Position numbers and translations under genes: made by a program
Part shown: piece after piece, positions 26,684 to 36,637 of the stretch
Layout of the letters: every line of letters starts with the position of its first letter
How positions within the stretch are numbered: position 1 is the first letter of the stretch
Notes under the pieces: model-generated
The model's input: only the letters and a program-made list of their open reading frames with translations
What the model was told of the DNA's origin: nothing
Databases searched by the model: none
DNA from: Candidatus Rokuibacteriota bacterium
GTDB taxonomy: Bacteria > Methylomirabilota > Methylomirabilia > Rokubacteriales > CSP1-6
Assembly: GCA_003220495.1 (NCBI GenBank)
Contig: QHSP01000017.1
Coordinates: 124,001 to 188,000 of the forward strand
Direction of reading: 5' to 3'
Length of the DNA stretch: 64,000 nucleotides

Positions 26684-28014
26684 GCCGGGCTGCCCTCCAC
26701 GCGGATCATGGTCGTGGCCGCGGCGACGTCGCGCAGCCGGTCGATCTTCGCCAGCGCCGCGCGCATGTCGCGTTCCCGTGCCTCGTGGGTCAGCATCACC
26801 ACCGGCACCGCCTCGCGGATCCCGCGACCCTTCTGGATGACGTTGGCGATCGAGATGTCGTTCTCGCCCAGGATGCCCGCGACCTTCGACAGGACGCCCG
26901 GTCGATCCTGGGCCGTCACGCGCAGGTAGTAGCGGCAGCGGATCGCCTCCATCGGCGTGAGGGGCAGCGGGGCGGGTCCGACCGACGGCAGCTCGAGGGA
27001 AAGTGAAGGAATGCCGTGGGCGATTCGCCGCGCGATCTCGATGACGTCCGACAGCACCGCGGAGGCCGTCGGCATCTGGCCCGCGCCTCGGCCGTAGAAC
27101 ATGAGGTCGCCGACCGCGTCACCGGTCAGGAAGATCCCGTTGAAGACGCCAGACACCGCGGCGAGCGGAGAGGCCGCCGGAATCATCGTGGGATGGACGC
27201 GGACTTCCACGCCGGCGCCGCCCGGCGCGTCGGCGGCCGTCGCCTTGGCGATGGCCAGGAGCTTGATCCGATAGCCGAGCTCCCGCGCGTACTCGATGTC
27301 GTGAGCCGTGACGCGCGAGATTCCCTCGGTGTGGATGTGCTTGAGATCGACGAAGGTCCGGAAGGCCAGCGCCACGAGGATCTGCAGCTTGTGCGCCGAG
27401 TCCATGCCCTCGACGTCGAGCGTCGGGTCGGCCTCGGCGTAGCCGTGCGCCTGCGCTTCCTTGAGGACCAGCGAGAAGTCCAGGCCCTCGTCGGTCATCT
27501 TGCTGAGGATGTAGTTGCAGGTTCCGTTGACGATGCCGGCCAGCGACAGGACCCGGTTGGCGACCAGCCCGTCCTTGACCGCGCGGATCAGCGGGATACC
27601 CCCGGCCACCGCCGCCTCGAAGCCGAGCGCGACGCCGGAGCGCCGCGCCTCCTCGTAGAGCTCCACGCCGTGGTGCGCGAGGAGCGCCTTGTTCGCGGTC
27701 ACCACGTGCTTGCCGGCGGCGAGCGCGCGGGAGATGAACGAGCGCGCCGGCTCGAGGCCTCCGACGAGCTCGATCACGATGTGGATCGACGGATCCGCGA
27801 GCACGCGAGCGGCGTCGCCCGTCAGCGGCAGCGACTTGAGATCGAGGCCTTCGCGGGGGCGGGTGAGGTCGGTGTCGGCCACGGCGGCCAGGGTGAGCCG
27901 CGCGCCGGCTCGCTCCTCGAGCATCTCGCGGCGGCTTTGGAGGATCTTGGCGACGCCGGCCCCGACGGTGCCGAGCCCCAGCAAACCGATGCGTACGTCG
28001 CTTGCGCGGCTCAC
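26680..28014 (-). CDS. hom: Homoserine dehydrogenase
   Basis: 444 aa, three-domain form. The NAD(P) domain starts 'VRIGLLGLGTVGAGVAKIL' (7-25). The catalytic domain has 'GIVNGTCNYILSKM' and 'EADPTLDVEGMDSAHKLQIL'. The C-terminal ACT domain (about 360-440, 'YYLRVTAQDRPGVLSKVAGI') binds threonine in regulated family members. Starts with GTG. It lies 22 nt after the aminotransferase gene and overlaps thrC by 4 nt, forming a threonine branch operon with lysC nearby. Confidence 0.96.
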   Translation of the reverse strand: MSRASDVRIGLLGLGTVGAGVAKILQSRREMLEERAGARLTLAAVADTDLTRPREGLDLKSLPLTGDAARVLADPSIHIVIELVGGLEPARSFISRALAAGKHVVTANKALLAHHGVELYEEARRSGVALGFEAAVAGGIPLIRAVKDGLVANRVLSLAGIVNGTCNYILSKMTDEGLDFSLVLKEAQAHGYAEADPTLDVEGMDSAHKLQILVALAFRTFVDLKHIHTEGISRVTAHDIEYARELGYRIKLLAIAKATAADAPGGAGVEVRVHPTMIPAASPLAAVSGVFNGIFLTGDAVGDLMFYGRGAGQMPTASAVLSDVIEIARRIAHGIPSLSLELPSVGPAPLPLTPMEAIRCRYYLRVTAQDRPGVLSKVAGILGENDISIANVIQKGRGIREAVPVVMLTHEARERDMRAALAKIDRLRDVAAATTMIRVEGSPA

Positions 28015-28036
28015 CGAGAGATTCCCGCCAGCCCGG

Positions 28037-29206
28037 TCAGCGGCTCAGCTGCTTGAGCCCGCGCAGCGCCTGGCGGATCCGCTGCTCGTTCTCGACGAGC
28101 GCGAACCGCACGTAGCCCTCGCCGTACTCGCCGAAGCCGATACCCGGCGACACGGCCACCCTCGCCTCCTGAATCAAGAGCTTGGAGAACTCGAGCGAGC
28201 CCAGGCTGCGGAAGGCATCGGGGATCGGCGCCCATACGAACATCGTGCCCTTTGGCTTCGGGACGTTCCAGCCCAGCTTGTTGAGCCCGTCCACGAGGAC
28301 GTCGCGGCGCTTCCGATGGAGCTCGACGATCTCGCCGACGCACTTCTGGTCGGCCTCGAGCGCGACGATGCCGGCGATCTGGATCGGCTGGAAGGCGCCG
28401 TAGTCCAGATAGGACTTGATGCGGGCCAGCGCGGCGATCATCCGAGAGTTGCCGCAGACGAAGCCGAGCCGCCAGCCGGCCATGTTGTACGACTTCGAGG
28501 TCGAGAAGATCTCGACGCCGACGTCGCGCGCACCCGGCACCTCGAGGAACGAAGGCGGCTGGTAGCCGTCGAAGGTGAAGTCGGCGTACGCGAAGTCGTG
28601 GACGACCATCAGGCGATGCTCGCGCGCGAACTCGACGACCTTCACGAAGAAGTCGCGGTCCACGCACATCGTCGTCGGGTTGTGCGGGAAGGAGAGGATC
28701 AGCAGCTTCGCCTTGGGCCACGCCAGGCGCGCCGTCTCTTCCAGCCGCGCGAAGAAATCCCCGTCGGGCGTGAGCGGCACCGAGCGGAGATCGCCGTCGG
28801 CGATCACGACCGAGTACGAGTGAATCGGATAGGTCGGGTTCGGGACGAGCGCGCCGTCACCCGGCTGGAGCACGGCGAGCGCCAGGTGCGCCATGCCTTC
28901 CTTGGCGCCGATGGTGGCGATCACCTCGGAGTCCGGGTCGAGATCGACCTTGTAGCGGTCGCGATACCACTTCGCCATCGCGACCCGCAGCCGCGTGATG
29001 CCGCGCGAGGCGGAGTACCGGTGATTCTTCGGGTTCTTCGCCGCCTCGACGAGCTTGTCGACGATGTGCTTGGGCGTCGGCATATCCGGGTTTCCCATGC
29101 CGAGGTCGATCACATCCTCGCCGCGAGCTCGCGCCTTGGTCTTGAGGTCGTTGACGATGGCGAAAACGTACGGCGGCAGGCGCTTGATTCGATAAAACTC
29201 GTCCAT
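28037..29206 (-). CDS. AlaC-type pyridoxal-phosphate aminotransferase
   Basis: 389-aa class I aminotransferase, the glutamate-pyruvate (AlaC/YfdZ) subgroup by its opening '[17 protein letters not shown]' (6-22) and '[14 protein letters not shown]' (32-45). PLP lysine 238 lies in '[19 protein letters not shown]'. It probably makes alanine from pyruvate and glutamate. Some relatives act on methionine precursors or homoserine-derived keto acids, so the location next to hom leaves this open. The start is fixed by a GGAG ribosome-binding site and by the sigma-70-type promoter at 29235-29263, which excludes the longer reading to 29263. Confidence 0.88.
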   Translation of the reverse strand: MDEFYRIKRLPPYVFAIVNDLKTKARARGEDVIDLGMGNPDMPTPKHIVDKLVEAAKNPKNHRYSASRGITRLRVAMAKWYRDRYKVDLDPDSEVIATIGAKEGMAHLALAVLQPGDGALVPNPTYPIHSYSVVIADGDLRSVPLTPDGDFFARLEETARLAWPKAKLLILSFPHNPTTMCVDRDFFVKVVEFAREHRLMVVHDFAYADFTFDGYQPPSFLEVPGARDVGVEIFSTSKSYNMAGWRLGFVCGNSRMIAALARIKSYLDYGAFQPIQIAGIVALEADQKCVGEIVELHRKRRDVLVDGLNKLGWNVPKPKGTMFVWAPIPDAFRSLGSLEFSKLLIQEARVAVSPGIGFGEYGEGYVRFALVENEQRIRQALRGLKQLSR

Positions 29207-29234
29207 GGAGGACTCCTCTTCGCGTAGCCCATGG

Positions 29235-29263
29235 ATGATACGCGGGACTGCGAAGGGTGTCAA
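29235..29263 (-). promoter_or_regulatory. Sigma-70-type promoter TTGACA-17-TATCAT
   Basis: On the minus strand a perfect -35 TTGACA (29258-29263) is followed after 17 bp by TATCAT (29235-29240). Transcription would start near 29228, giving a leader of about 22 nt to the ATG at 29206. It is the best match to the housekeeping consensus in the window and should drive the aminotransferase-hom-thrC run. Confidence 0.7.
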
Positions 29264-29375
29264 GAAAGGTATGATCTCATGCGGGGTTAGGGGCCAGTCT
29301 CGTGCCGAAACTGACGCGAAATGTCGTCGATGTTGTCGTTATGGCAGGGGGTGTCATCCAAACCCTTGATAGTTC

Positions 29376-30395
29376 GTGCCGGACTTCCGGCACGCGGCTT
29401 GCCCCTTCAGGCCCTTCGTGGTTGACCAGGAATCTTCTGTTGACAGTTTGGCTGAGCCGGCCGGAGAACCCGCTAGGCCCCTAGCGCCCAGCGCCAGCGC
29501 CGGGCGCCCGCGCCGACCCAACCGGAAACAGTTCAGCCTCCTCATCGTCCGGGGCGACGGGACCCGGGTCGCCCGGTTCAACTTCCCCCGACCTGCGGCG
29601 ATCGGCGTCTTCGCTGGAGTCGCCCTCGGCTTGACGACGTTCTTCGGTCTCCTCGGCGACTGGCTCCAGCTCCGACAGCTCACGGTCGAGGCCCGGACCT
29701 TCAAGGCGCAGATCGCCGAGCAGCAGGCAACGGTCGATTCCTTCAACCGCCGCGTCGTCGAGCTGCGCACGGAGATGACGGGCTGGCGCGAGCTGCACGC
29801 GAGAATCTGGGAGCCATTCGGCCCGGAGCTGCAGCCCGGCGGTCGCGACCGCGCGATCGGTGGTGGCGCGCTCCGCGCCGACCGCGTGACCGGCAAGCTC
29901 TCGCCGCGGGACGAGCTCGAGCGCCTCGCCGACAGCGTGGCGGAGCAGGGCGAGAGCCTCAAGGCGCTCGACCGGCTCGTCGCGCGCGCGGGCAAGGCGC
30001 TTGCGGCGCTGCCCTCGCGGTGGCCGGTCCGCGGCGCCGTCAACTCCGAGTTCGGCATGCGGACATCTCCGTGGTCGTCGGGGACCGAGTTCCACAGCGG
30101 TCTCGACATCCGCGCCCAGCACGGCACGCCGATCCGCGCTCCGGCCGGTGGTGTCGTGACGATCGCCGGGACGTACCAGGAATACGGGATCACGGTCATC
30201 CTCGACCACGGCCAGGACGTCAAGAGCGTCTACGGTCACCTCTCGAAGACGAACGTCAAGCCCGGCGACCGGGTCGATCGCGGCGCCGTCGTTGGCTGGT
30301 CCGGCAACACCGGCCGCTCGACCGGCGCGCACCTCCACTACGAGATTCTGGTCAAGGGGCAGTCGGTCAACCCGCGCGCCTACCTCTGGGATTGA
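29376..30395 (+). CDS. M23 family metallopeptidase (membrane-anchored, coiled-coil)
   Basis: Peptidoglycan hydrolase of the LytM/NlpD type, 339 aa from GTG. A cytosolic N-terminus (1-72, Pro/Ala-rich) is followed by one membrane segment (73-93) and a coiled-coil of about 35 residues ('QLRQLTVEARTFKAQIAEQQ'). The C-terminal M23 domain has 'FHSGLDIRAQHGTPIRAPAG' (His and Asp zinc ligands) and 'GAHLHYEILVKG' (HxH). All zinc ligands are present, so it is probably active rather than a degenerate activator. The start is uncertain: GTG 29376 overlaps a perfect hairpin (GTGCCGGA CT TCCGGCAC, 29376-29393), and another in-frame GTG lies at 29418. Confidence 0.88.
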   Translation: MPDFRHAACPFRPFVVDQESSVDSLAEPAGEPARPLAPSASAGRPRRPNRKQFSLLIVRGDGTRVARFNFPRPAAIGVFAGVALGLTTFFGLLGDWLQLRQLTVEARTFKAQIAEQQATVDSFNRRVVELRTEMTGWRELHARIWEPFGPELQPGGRDRAIGGGALRADRVTGKLSPRDELERLADSVAEQGESLKALDRLVARAGKALAALPSRWPVRGAVNSEFGMRTSPWSSGTEFHSGLDIRAQHGTPIRAPAGGVVTIAGTYQEYGITVILDHGQDVKSVYGHLSKTNVKPGDRVDRGAVVGWSGNTGRSTGAHLHYEILVKGQSVNPRAYLWD

Positions 30396-30426
30396 GAGCC
30401 TCCTCGTTCGACTCCGTCCGCGCGAG

Positions 30427-31236
30427 CTAGTTCTTGGGGGACGTGCGCCCGATGAAGTCGAGGCTCAGCGCGTTGAACACGTCCGGGCGCTCGAGGAAGA
30501 AGCCGTGGCCAGCCGCGGGGACCAGGTGAAGCTCGGCGCCGGGCACCCGCGCCGCGATCTCACGGGCGAAGCGTGATGGCACCAGGATGTCGTCTTCGGC
30601 GACGCTGACCAACGTCGGGCAGCGGATGGCCGGGAGGCGCTCCAGCGCGTCGTGGGCGGCGACCGCTGCGCTCTGCCTGAGGAATCCCGCGAGGGATTGA
30701 GGATAGGGGTTCGCCAGGGAGTTTTGCAGCAACGCCTCGATGAAATCCGGGCGCTCAGCGTAGGTCGTCGGGGAGAAGAGCCACAGACCGAGCGTCCGTA
30801 ATGTCGACTCGCGGCCAAGACCGATGCGCATCTCGCGCCAGGCCGCGTTCAGTGCCAGCATGTACGCGTCCGGGCGCGCGAACGTGCAGGCCAGGTGCAG
30901 CGAGCGCACGCGATCCGGCCGTGCCAGCGCCAGCTCCTGCGCGATCATGCCCCCCATCGACACGCCGATCACGTGAGCGCTGTCGACGCCGAGCGCGTCC
31001 ATGAGGCCGAGCGCGTCGCCGGCCATCATCCGTATCGTGTAGGGGTGATCGGGAGCATCGCTCTGCCCCACGCCGCGGTTGTCGAACGCGATCACCCGGT
31101 ACTGCGCGGAGAAGTCGGCCATCTGAAGCGCCCACGCCATGTGGTCGCCACCAAAGCCCATGATCAACACCAGCGGCTCGCCCTCGCCCACATCCTGGTA
31201 GAAGATCTTGATGTCGCCGACGCTGACACTCGGCAC
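30427..31236 (-). CDS. Alpha/beta hydrolase
   Basis: 269-aa serine hydrolase. The nucleophile elbow is 'GVSMGG' (Ser93), the acid is in 'SVAEDDILVP' and the His in 'AAGHGFFLERPDVF'. The oxyanion region 'LIMGFGGDHMAW' and 'FDNRGVGQSD' match the 3-oxoadipate enol-lactonase / esterase-type subgroup. Such genes often act in aromatic or ester catabolism, but nothing nearby specifies a substrate. It starts with GTG and stands alone between the convergent M23 gene and the palindromic element at 31282. Confidence 0.85.
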   Translation of the reverse strand: MPSVSVGDIKIFYQDVGEGEPLVLIMGFGGDHMAWALQMADFSAQYRVIAFDNRGVGQSDAPDHPYTIRMMAGDALGLMDALGVDSAHVIGVSMGGMIAQELALARPDRVRSLHLACTFARPDAYMLALNAAWREMRIGLGRESTLRTLGLWLFSPTTYAERPDFIEALLQNSLANPYPQSLAGFLRQSAAVAAHDALERLPAIRCPTLVSVAEDDILVPSRFAREIAARVPGAELHLVPAAGHGFFLERPDVFNALSLDFIGRTSPKN

Positions 31237-31281
31237 TGGCTCGCCCTCTAAGCACGCACGTCGGCGCGCTCGGTAATGTCA

Positions 31282-31421
31282 GGAGCGGGGCCGGGGCAGC
31301 GGTGGGCTCTCGTGAGCCCTGTGTAGGCACGATGGTCAGGGTCGCGACGCACTCAGTGAGTCTACAGCACGCATACGCGCGCAGGGCTCACGAGGGCCCA
31401 CCGCTGCCCCGGCCCCGCTCC
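31282..31421. repeat. Large palindrome (element 2) with 40-bp arms
   Basis: Left arm 31282-31321 and right arm 31382-31421 are reverse complements over 40 bp with one mismatch, around a 60-bp centre. The element fills most of the 190-bp spacer between dppF (stop at 31427) and the start of the alpha/beta hydrolase (31236). It would form a very stable RNA hairpin 5 bp beyond the dppF stop, so it may also end or protect the dpp transcript. There is no T-run typical of an intrinsic terminator. Confidence 0.9.
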
Positions 31422-31426
31422 GGCCG

Positions 31427-32413
31427 CTACCGAGTGGGGACGCCGGTGCGAACCTGGCAGGCGACCCAGTGGCCGGGCGAAACTTCTTTGAGGATCTGCT
31501 CGTTCTCCGAGCAGGACGGCACGCGCAGCGAGCACCGCGTGTGGAAGCGGCAACCCGAGGGCGGATTGATCGGGCTCGGCACGTCGCCTTCGAGCAGGAT
31601 CCGCTTGCGCTTCATCGTGGGGTCGGGGATCGGCACCGCGGACAGGAGGGCTTCGGTGTACGGATGACGCGGGTTGGTGTAGAGCTCCTTGCCCGGCGCG
31701 ATCTCGACGATCTTGCCGAGATACATGACGGCCACGCGCGTCGAGATGTGCTCGACGACCGAGAGGTCGTGAGCGATGAAGAGGTACGTGAGGCCGAACT
31801 TCGACTGGAGATCCTCGAGCAGATTCACGATCTGCGCCTGGATCGAGACGTCGAGGGCGGACACCGGCTCGTCGGCGACGATGAGCTTGGGACTCACCGC
31901 CAGGGCGCGCGCGATCCCGATGCGCTGACGCTGGCCGCCGGAGAACTCGTGCGGGTAGCGCCGTAGATGGTCGGGCAAGAGGCCGACCGTCTCGAGCAGC
32001 TGCACCACGCGCTCCTCGCGCTGCTTTCGCGTGGGCGCCAGCTTGTGAATGACCAGCGCCTCGCCGATGATCGAGCCGACCGTCATCCGCGGATTCAGCG
32101 ACGCGTACGGATCCTGGAAGATGATCTGCATTTCCTTCCGGAGCGCCCGTAGCGACCGCTTGTCGAGCGTCGTCACGTTCTTCCCCTGGAAGGTGACCTC
32201 GCCCGAGGTCGGCTCGATCAGCCGCAGGATCGAGCGGCCCGTCGTCGACTTGCCGCAGCCCGATTCGCCGACGAGGCCGAGCGTCTCACCGGGCATGATG
32301 TCGAAGGACACGTCGTCGACGGCGTGGACGCGAGCGACTTCACGAGACAGAAGTCCGCCGCGGATCGGGAAATACTTCTTGAGGTTCCTGACCTTGAGCA
32401 GAGCGTCTGGCAT
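31427..32413 (-). CDS. dppF: Dipeptide/oligopeptide ABC transporter ATPase DppF-like
   Basis: 328-aa ATP-hydrolysing subunit of a peptide/nickel-type importer. Walker A is '[14 protein letters not shown]', signature '[15 protein letters not shown]', Walker B '[12 protein letters not shown]' and the H-loop '[10 protein letters not shown]'. The C-terminal oligo_HPY region carries '[14 protein letters not shown]', whose cysteines are typical of the [4Fe-4S]-binding C-terminus in this family. The preceding gene encodes the DppD partner, 9 nt upstream. No permease or binding protein gene is adjacent. Confidence 0.94.
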   Translation of the reverse strand: MPDALLKVRNLKKYFPIRGGLLSREVARVHAVDDVSFDIMPGETLGLVGESGCGKSTTGRSILRLIEPTSGEVTFQGKNVTTLDKRSLRALRKEMQIIFQDPYASLNPRMTVGSIIGEALVIHKLAPTRKQREERVVQLLETVGLLPDHLRRYPHEFSGGQRQRIGIARALAVSPKLIVADEPVSALDVSIQAQIVNLLEDLQSKFGLTYLFIAHDLSVVEHISTRVAVMYLGKIVEIAPGKELYTNPRHPYTEALLSAVPIPDPTMKRKRILLEGDVPSPINPPSGCRFHTRCSLRVPSCSENEQILKEVSPGHWVACQVRTGVPTR

Positions 32414-32422
32414 GGCGGGCCC

Positions 32423-33400
32423 TCAGTAGAGGAAGCAGGCCACCTTGTGGCCCGGCCGGACTTCTTTGAGCGGTGGCGTGTTTTCAAAGTGCATCGGCTT
32501 CGCGAGCGCGCAGCGGGGCGCGAACCGGCAGCCCGGCTTGATGTCGCCGCGCAGGGTCGGCACGGTGCCCGGAATCGCCTCGAGCTTCTGTTTCTGCGTG
32601 GCGGCGAGATCGATTCGCGGGATGGAGCGCAGGAGCCCCTGCGTGTAGGGATGGAGCGGCTCCTTGAACAGCTCGGTGACGGGCGCCTCCTCGACGACCT
32701 GCGCGCCGTACATCACGATGACCCGCTGGGCGGTCTCCGCGATCACGCCCATGTCGTGGGTGATGAGCAAGATCGCCATCCCCAGCTTCGCCTTCAGCTC
32801 GTTCAGGAGCTCGAGGATCTGCGCCTGGATCGTCACGTCGAGCGCGGTCGTCGGCTCGTCGGCGATCAGGAGCTTGGGGTTGCACGACAGCGCCATCGCG
32901 ATCATCACGCGCTGCCGCATACCGCCGGAGAGCTGGTGGGGGTATTCCTTCACCCGCCGCTCGGCGTTCGGGATGTGGACGAGCTTCAGCATGTCGACGG
33001 TCTTCGCCATCGCGTCGCGCCGGCCCAGGCCCTCGTGGAGCCGGACGGCCTCGGCGATCTGCTCGCCCACCGTGAACACCGGGTTGAGCGAGGTCATCGG
33101 CTCCTGGAAGATCATCGAGATCTCTTTGCCGCGGATCTTCCGCATCTGGGGCGGGGGGAGCTCGAGAAGGTTCTTGCCGCTGTAGTTGATCGTGCCCTCG
33201 ACGATACGGCCGGGGGGCGTCGGAATCAGGCGCATGATCGACAGCGCCGTGACGCTCTTGCCGGAGCCCGACTCGCCAACAATCCCGAGCGTCTCGCCCT
33301 TGTTGATGTAGAGATCGATCCCGTCGACGGCGCGGACGATGCCCTCGTCGGTGAAAAAGTGCGTTTTCAGGCCCTTGACCTCGAGTAGTCGTTCCGCCAT
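32423..33400 (-). CDS. dppD: Dipeptide/oligopeptide ABC transporter ATPase DppD-like
   Basis: 325 aa. '[20 protein letters not shown]' (10-29) is the usual DppD opening. Walker A '[15 protein letters not shown]', signature '[15 protein letters not shown]', Walker B '[12 protein letters not shown]' and H-loop '[10 protein letters not shown]' are intact. The C-terminal '[13 protein letters not shown]' also has the Cys-rich tail. It forms an ATPase heterodimer with the following DppF. The gene upstream is threonine aldolase rather than dppB/dppC, so the membrane part must be encoded elsewhere. Confidence 0.94.
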   Translation of the reverse strand: MAERLLEVKGLKTHFFTDEGIVRAVDGIDLYINKGETLGIVGESGSGKSVTALSIMRLIPTPPGRIVEGTINYSGKNLLELPPPQMRKIRGKEISMIFQEPMTSLNPVFTVGEQIAEAVRLHEGLGRRDAMAKTVDMLKLVHIPNAERRVKEYPHQLSGGMRQRVMIAMALSCNPKLLIADEPTTALDVTIQAQILELLNELKAKLGMAILLITHDMGVIAETAQRVIVMYGAQVVEEAPVTELFKEPLHPYTQGLLRSIPRIDLAATQKQKLEAIPGTVPTLRGDIKPGCRFAPRCALAKPMHFENTPPLKEVRPGHKVACFLY

Positions 33401-33414
33401 GGCGCCCCCTCGAG

Positions 33415-34458
33415 CTACCACTTGCGTGTGATTTCCGCGAAAGCATCGAGCGTACGGCCGATGTCCTCCGCGTCGATGTCCTTGTGGATCACGCACCGGA
33501 TCGAGGCGGGGCCGATCGCGTGGATCTTCACCTTGCGCGCGGCGCACCCCGCGACCAGCTCGGCCGTCGCGGCGGCTCCGCCGCGCTCGACCCGGAAGAT
33601 TACGATGTTCGTCTGCACGCTCGCCAGATCGACCGACAGCCCCGGCAGCTTGGCGACGCCGTCGGCGAGGGTTCGCGCGTTGGCGTGATCCTCGGCGAGC
33701 CGATCCACCATCCGCTCGAGCGCGACGATGCCGGCGGCCGCGATGATACCGGCCTGGCGCATGCCGCCGCCCAGCATCTTCCGCACGCGCCGGGCTTTGG
33801 CGATCACCTCGCGCGAACCGCAGATCACCGAGCCGACCGGCGCGGCCAGCCCCTTGGAGACGCAGAACGTGACGGAGTCGACGTCGCGCACGAAGTCGCG
33901 CGCCGGGCGCCTGAGGGCGATCGCGGCGTTGAAGAGCCGGGCGCCGTCCAGGTGCACCGGGACCGACGCTTCGTGGGCGACGGCGGCGATGGCGCTGATC
34001 TCCTCGGGCGTGCAGCAGGTCCCGCCGTGTCGGTTGTGCGTGTTCTCGATGCAGACCAGACCGGTGGGCGGCAGATGGATGTTCGCGGGACGCAGCGCCT
34101 CTCGAACCTGCTCGGGCGTGAGAAAGCCGCGCGCCGTCTTGACCGGCCGCATCTGGACGTTGCCGACCACTGCGGCGCCGGCGACCTCGTAGTTGAAGAT
34201 GTGCGAGTCCAGGTCGACGACGACTTCCTGGCCGGTCTGCGTCTGGCTGACCACGGAGATGAGATTGCCCATGGTGCCGGAGGCGACGAAGAGGCCGGCC
34301 GCCTTCCCCAGCCGCTCGGCGGCCAGCGCTTCCAACCGCTTGACGGTCGGATCCTCTTCCCAGACGTCGTCACCGACCTCGGCGCGCGCCATGGCGTCGC
34401 GCATCTCGGGGGTCGGGAGCGTGAGCGTGTCGGAGCGGAGGTCGACGATGTCGTGCAC
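33415..34458 (-). CDS. ltaE: Low-specificity L-threonine aldolase
   Basis: PLP (fold I) enzyme splitting threonine or allo-threonine to glycine and acetaldehyde; 347 aa. '[19 protein letters not shown]' (5-23), '[11 protein letters not shown]' (59-69), 'ENTHNRHGG', '[15 protein letters not shown]' (Asp for PLP) and PLP lysine 202 in '[13 protein letters not shown]' are clear. The GTG start is 3 nt from the upstream lipoprotein stop. Glycine produced here could feed the glycine-cleavage operon at 44767, though the genes are not linked. Confidence 0.93.
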   Translation of the reverse strand: MHDIVDLRSDTLTLPTPEMRDAMARAEVGDDVWEEDPTVKRLEALAAERLGKAAGLFVASGTMGNLISVVSQTQTGQEVVVDLDSHIFNYEVAGAAVVGNVQMRPVKTARGFLTPEQVREALRPANIHLPPTGLVCIENTHNRHGGTCCTPEEISAIAAVAHEASVPVHLDGARLFNAAIALRRPARDFVRDVDSVTFCVSKGLAAPVGSVICGSREVIAKARRVRKMLGGGMRQAGIIAAAGIVALERMVDRLAEDHANARTLADGVAKLPGLSVDLASVQTNIVIFRVERGGAAATAELVAGCAARKVKIHAIGPASIRCVIHKDIDAEDIGRTLDAFAEITRKW

Positions 34459-34461
34459 GGG

Positions 34462-35259
34462 CTATCTCTTGGTTCCGGCGAGCCCGGAGCTGTTGAGTCG
34501 TTGTTTGCCGCGTCGGCCCCACTCCGTGAAGTCGTAGTCGACCGACAGGCGCCGGAGCAGCTCGGTCGCCTCGGCGTTTTTACCTTCGTAGAAGTTCACC
34601 TCGGCGAGCAGAAAGAGCGTCTCCGGGATCACGGCGGTCCGCGGGTAGTCCTTGAGCACCAGCTCGAGCCGCTGCCGCGCCGCGCTCGGGTTGCCCTGGG
34701 TGAAGTAGTAGTTCGCGACCCACACTTCCTTCTGGGCGATCCGCTCGCGACACTTGTCGATCTTCGCGAGGCCGTCGGTCGCGTAGCGGCTCTGCGGGTA
34801 TTCCTTCACGAGCTTCTTGAACTGGTCGAGCGCCTTCTGCGTCAGCGCCTGGTCCTGCTCGACGGGCTTCATCTGGTCGTAGTAGCTCATCGCCAGCCGA
34901 TACTGCACGAGATCGGCGATCTCGTGCCGGGGGAAGAACGCGAGGAAGGACTCGAACTCCTTCACCGCCTTGTCGAACTCGGCCTCGCGGTAGTAGGCCT
35001 CGCCGATGTAGAACCGCGCCTTGGGCGCGTACGAGGAGTTCGGATGGCGCTCCACGATCTTCCGGAAATTCAGCCGCGCCTCTTCGTAACGGCGGTTGCC
35101 CAGCTCGGTCTCGCCGGTCTTGTAGAGCTCGTCTGGAGGCAGGATCGGCATCGGCGCAGGCGTGAACGCTGCGCAGCCGGCCACGAGCAGCGGCAGGCCC
35201 ATCGCGAGGACTCGTACAAGCAAGGCAGGATACCCTAACATCGAAATTGGCCCATACAT
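34462..35259 (-). CDS. bamD: Outer-membrane assembly lipoprotein BamD-like
   Basis: 265 aa. The signal peptide ends in lipobox 'LLVAGC'. 'LYKTGETELGNRRYEEARLN' and 'VERHPNSSYAPKARFYIGEA' start the BamD/YfiO-type tetratricopeptide array (five repeats to about residue 230). In the BAM complex it helps insert beta-barrel proteins, which implies a diderm cell. The start ATG at 35259 is chosen because AGGAG (35268-35272) lies 8 nt upstream; an in-frame GTG at 35268 would overlap that site. Another ATG at 35241 is possible. The C-terminus lacks the extra alpha-helical tail of E. coli BamD. Confidence 0.85.
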   Translation of the reverse strand: MYGPISMLGYPALLVRVLAMGLPLLVAGCAAFTPAPMPILPPDELYKTGETELGNRRYEEARLNFRKIVERHPNSSYAPKARFYIGEAYYREAEFDKAVKEFESFLAFFPRHEIADLVQYRLAMSYYDQMKPVEQDQALTQKALDQFKKLVKEYPQSRYATDGLAKIDKCRERIAQKEVWVANYYFTQGNPSAARQRLELVLKDYPRTAVIPETLFLLAEVNFYEGKNAEATELLRRLSVDYDFTEWGRRGKQRLNSSGLAGTKR

Positions 35260-35350
35260 ATAGCACACTCCTAACGGAAAAACCCCCTACCGCGCCCGCC
35301 TCGTGATCGGCTGCCCGGCCTATCCCCAGACCGGCCATCAGAGGTAAGAT

Positions 35351-36616
35351 GTGGGTCGCCCAATGAAGCGCAAGCTGCTCCTTACGCTCGGCTGCCTGGT
35401 CGGCCTGGCGACACTCTCATACGGCGTCTACGCCTGGTACAACGCGATCACCTACGTCTCGACCGACGATGCGTACGTCGACGGCACGATCTCACCCGTC
35501 AGCGCGAAGGTCGCGGGCCACGTCGTGGAGCTCATGGTCCAGGACAACCAGATGGTGAGGAAGGGCGATCTGCTGATGCGAGTCGACCCCCGCGATTTCC
35601 AGGCCAGGCGCGAGCAGGCCCGGGCCGCGGTCGCGACCGCCGAAGCGAATCTACGCGCGGCGCGCTCCGAAGTGCCCTTGACCCGCGAGGGTACGCACGC
35701 GCAGATCGAGCAGGCGCGGGCATCGCTGCAGGTGGCGATGGTCGGCGTGAAGTCGGCCGAGTCGGCCGTCGACGAGTCGCGCGCGCGGCTCGAGGCGCGC
35801 CGAGCCGCGACCGATGCGATGCGCGCCGACATCAGCGGCGCCCAGAGCACCTACCGCCAGGCGGGCCGGGAGCTCGAGCGAGTCCGAAGCCTGCTCAAGA
35901 GCGATCTCGTGGCGCGGCGCGAGTACGACCAGGCCGAGGCGGCCTACGAGACCGGCGGCGCGACGGTCGAAGCGCTGCAGCGGCGGATGGCGCAGTCCGA
36001 GCGCGAGATCCAGCAGGCGGAGGCCGAGCTCGGCAACCGCATCCACGCGGTGGACCAGTCGCGCCAGCGCGTCGCCGAGGCGCGCGCCGCGCTGGCGCTG
36101 GCCGAGAGTCAAATCCATCAAGTGTCGATCAAAGACGCGGAGGCGAGTCGCGCCGAAGCGCGGTTACGCGAGATGCAGGCGGACCTCGCGTTCGCCGACC
36201 TGCAGGTCGAGCACACCGAAGTCCGAGCCGCGGTCGACGGCGTCGTGTCGAAGCGAAGCGTCGAGCTCGGGCAGGTGGTCCAGATGGGCCAGCCGCTCCT
36301 GGCGATCGTGCCGCTCCAGGACGTGTGGGTGGTCGCCAACTTCAAGGAGACGCAGCTCGCCCGTCTGCGGCCCGGCATGAAGGCGGCCGTCGAGGTCGAC
36401 GGCTATCCCGACAAATCCTACACCGGCACGATCGACTCGATGAGCGCCGGCACCGGCGCGCGCTTTTCGCTCTTGCCCCCCGAGAACGCGACCGGCAACT
36501 GGGTGAAGGTCGTCCAGCGGGTCCCGGTACGGATCCATCTGGACGGGAAGGGAATCGGCAACCCGCACACGCTGCGCGCGGGCATGTCGGTCGTCGTCAC
36601 CGTTCGCGTCCGCTGA
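35351..36616 (+). CDS. HlyD/EmrA-type membrane fusion protein
   Basis: Periplasmic adaptor of tripartite or MFS efflux systems; 421 aa from a GTG with GAGG 6 nt upstream (an ATG at 35363 is the alternative). One membrane segment (about 10-28), then 'VSTDDAYVDGTISPVSAKVA' (37-56, lipoyl half), a long coiled-coil hairpin (about 75-265) and the second lipoyl half 'VRAAVDGVVSKRSVELGQVV'. The beta-barrel has 'VWVVANFKETQLARLRPGMK', characteristic of EmrA. No EmrB-type MFS or TolC gene is adjacent; downstream is a convergent GNAT gene. It is an orphan adaptor here. Confidence 0.88.
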   Translation: MGRPMKRKLLLTLGCLVGLATLSYGVYAWYNAITYVSTDDAYVDGTISPVSAKVAGHVVELMVQDNQMVRKGDLLMRVDPRDFQARREQARAAVATAEANLRAARSEVPLTREGTHAQIEQARASLQVAMVGVKSAESAVDESRARLEARRAATDAMRADISGAQSTYRQAGRELERVRSLLKSDLVARREYDQAEAAYETGGATVEALQRRMAQSEREIQQAEAELGNRIHAVDQSRQRVAEARAALALAESQIHQVSIKDAEASRAEARLREMQADLAFADLQVEHTEVRAAVDGVVSKRSVELGQVVQMGQPLLAIVPLQDVWVVANFKETQLARLRPGMKAAVEVDGYPDKSYTGTIDSMSAGTGARFSLLPPENATGNWVKVVQRVPVRIHLDGKGIGNPHTLRAGMSVVVTVRVR

Positions 36617-36637
36617 CGAACGCCCCGCTCGAGGAGC

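Noticed and set aside
29437-29443. TTGACA on the plus strand as a -35 for the M23 gene
   Set aside because: No -10-like hexamer lies 15-19 bp downstream, and it falls within the likely coding sequence.
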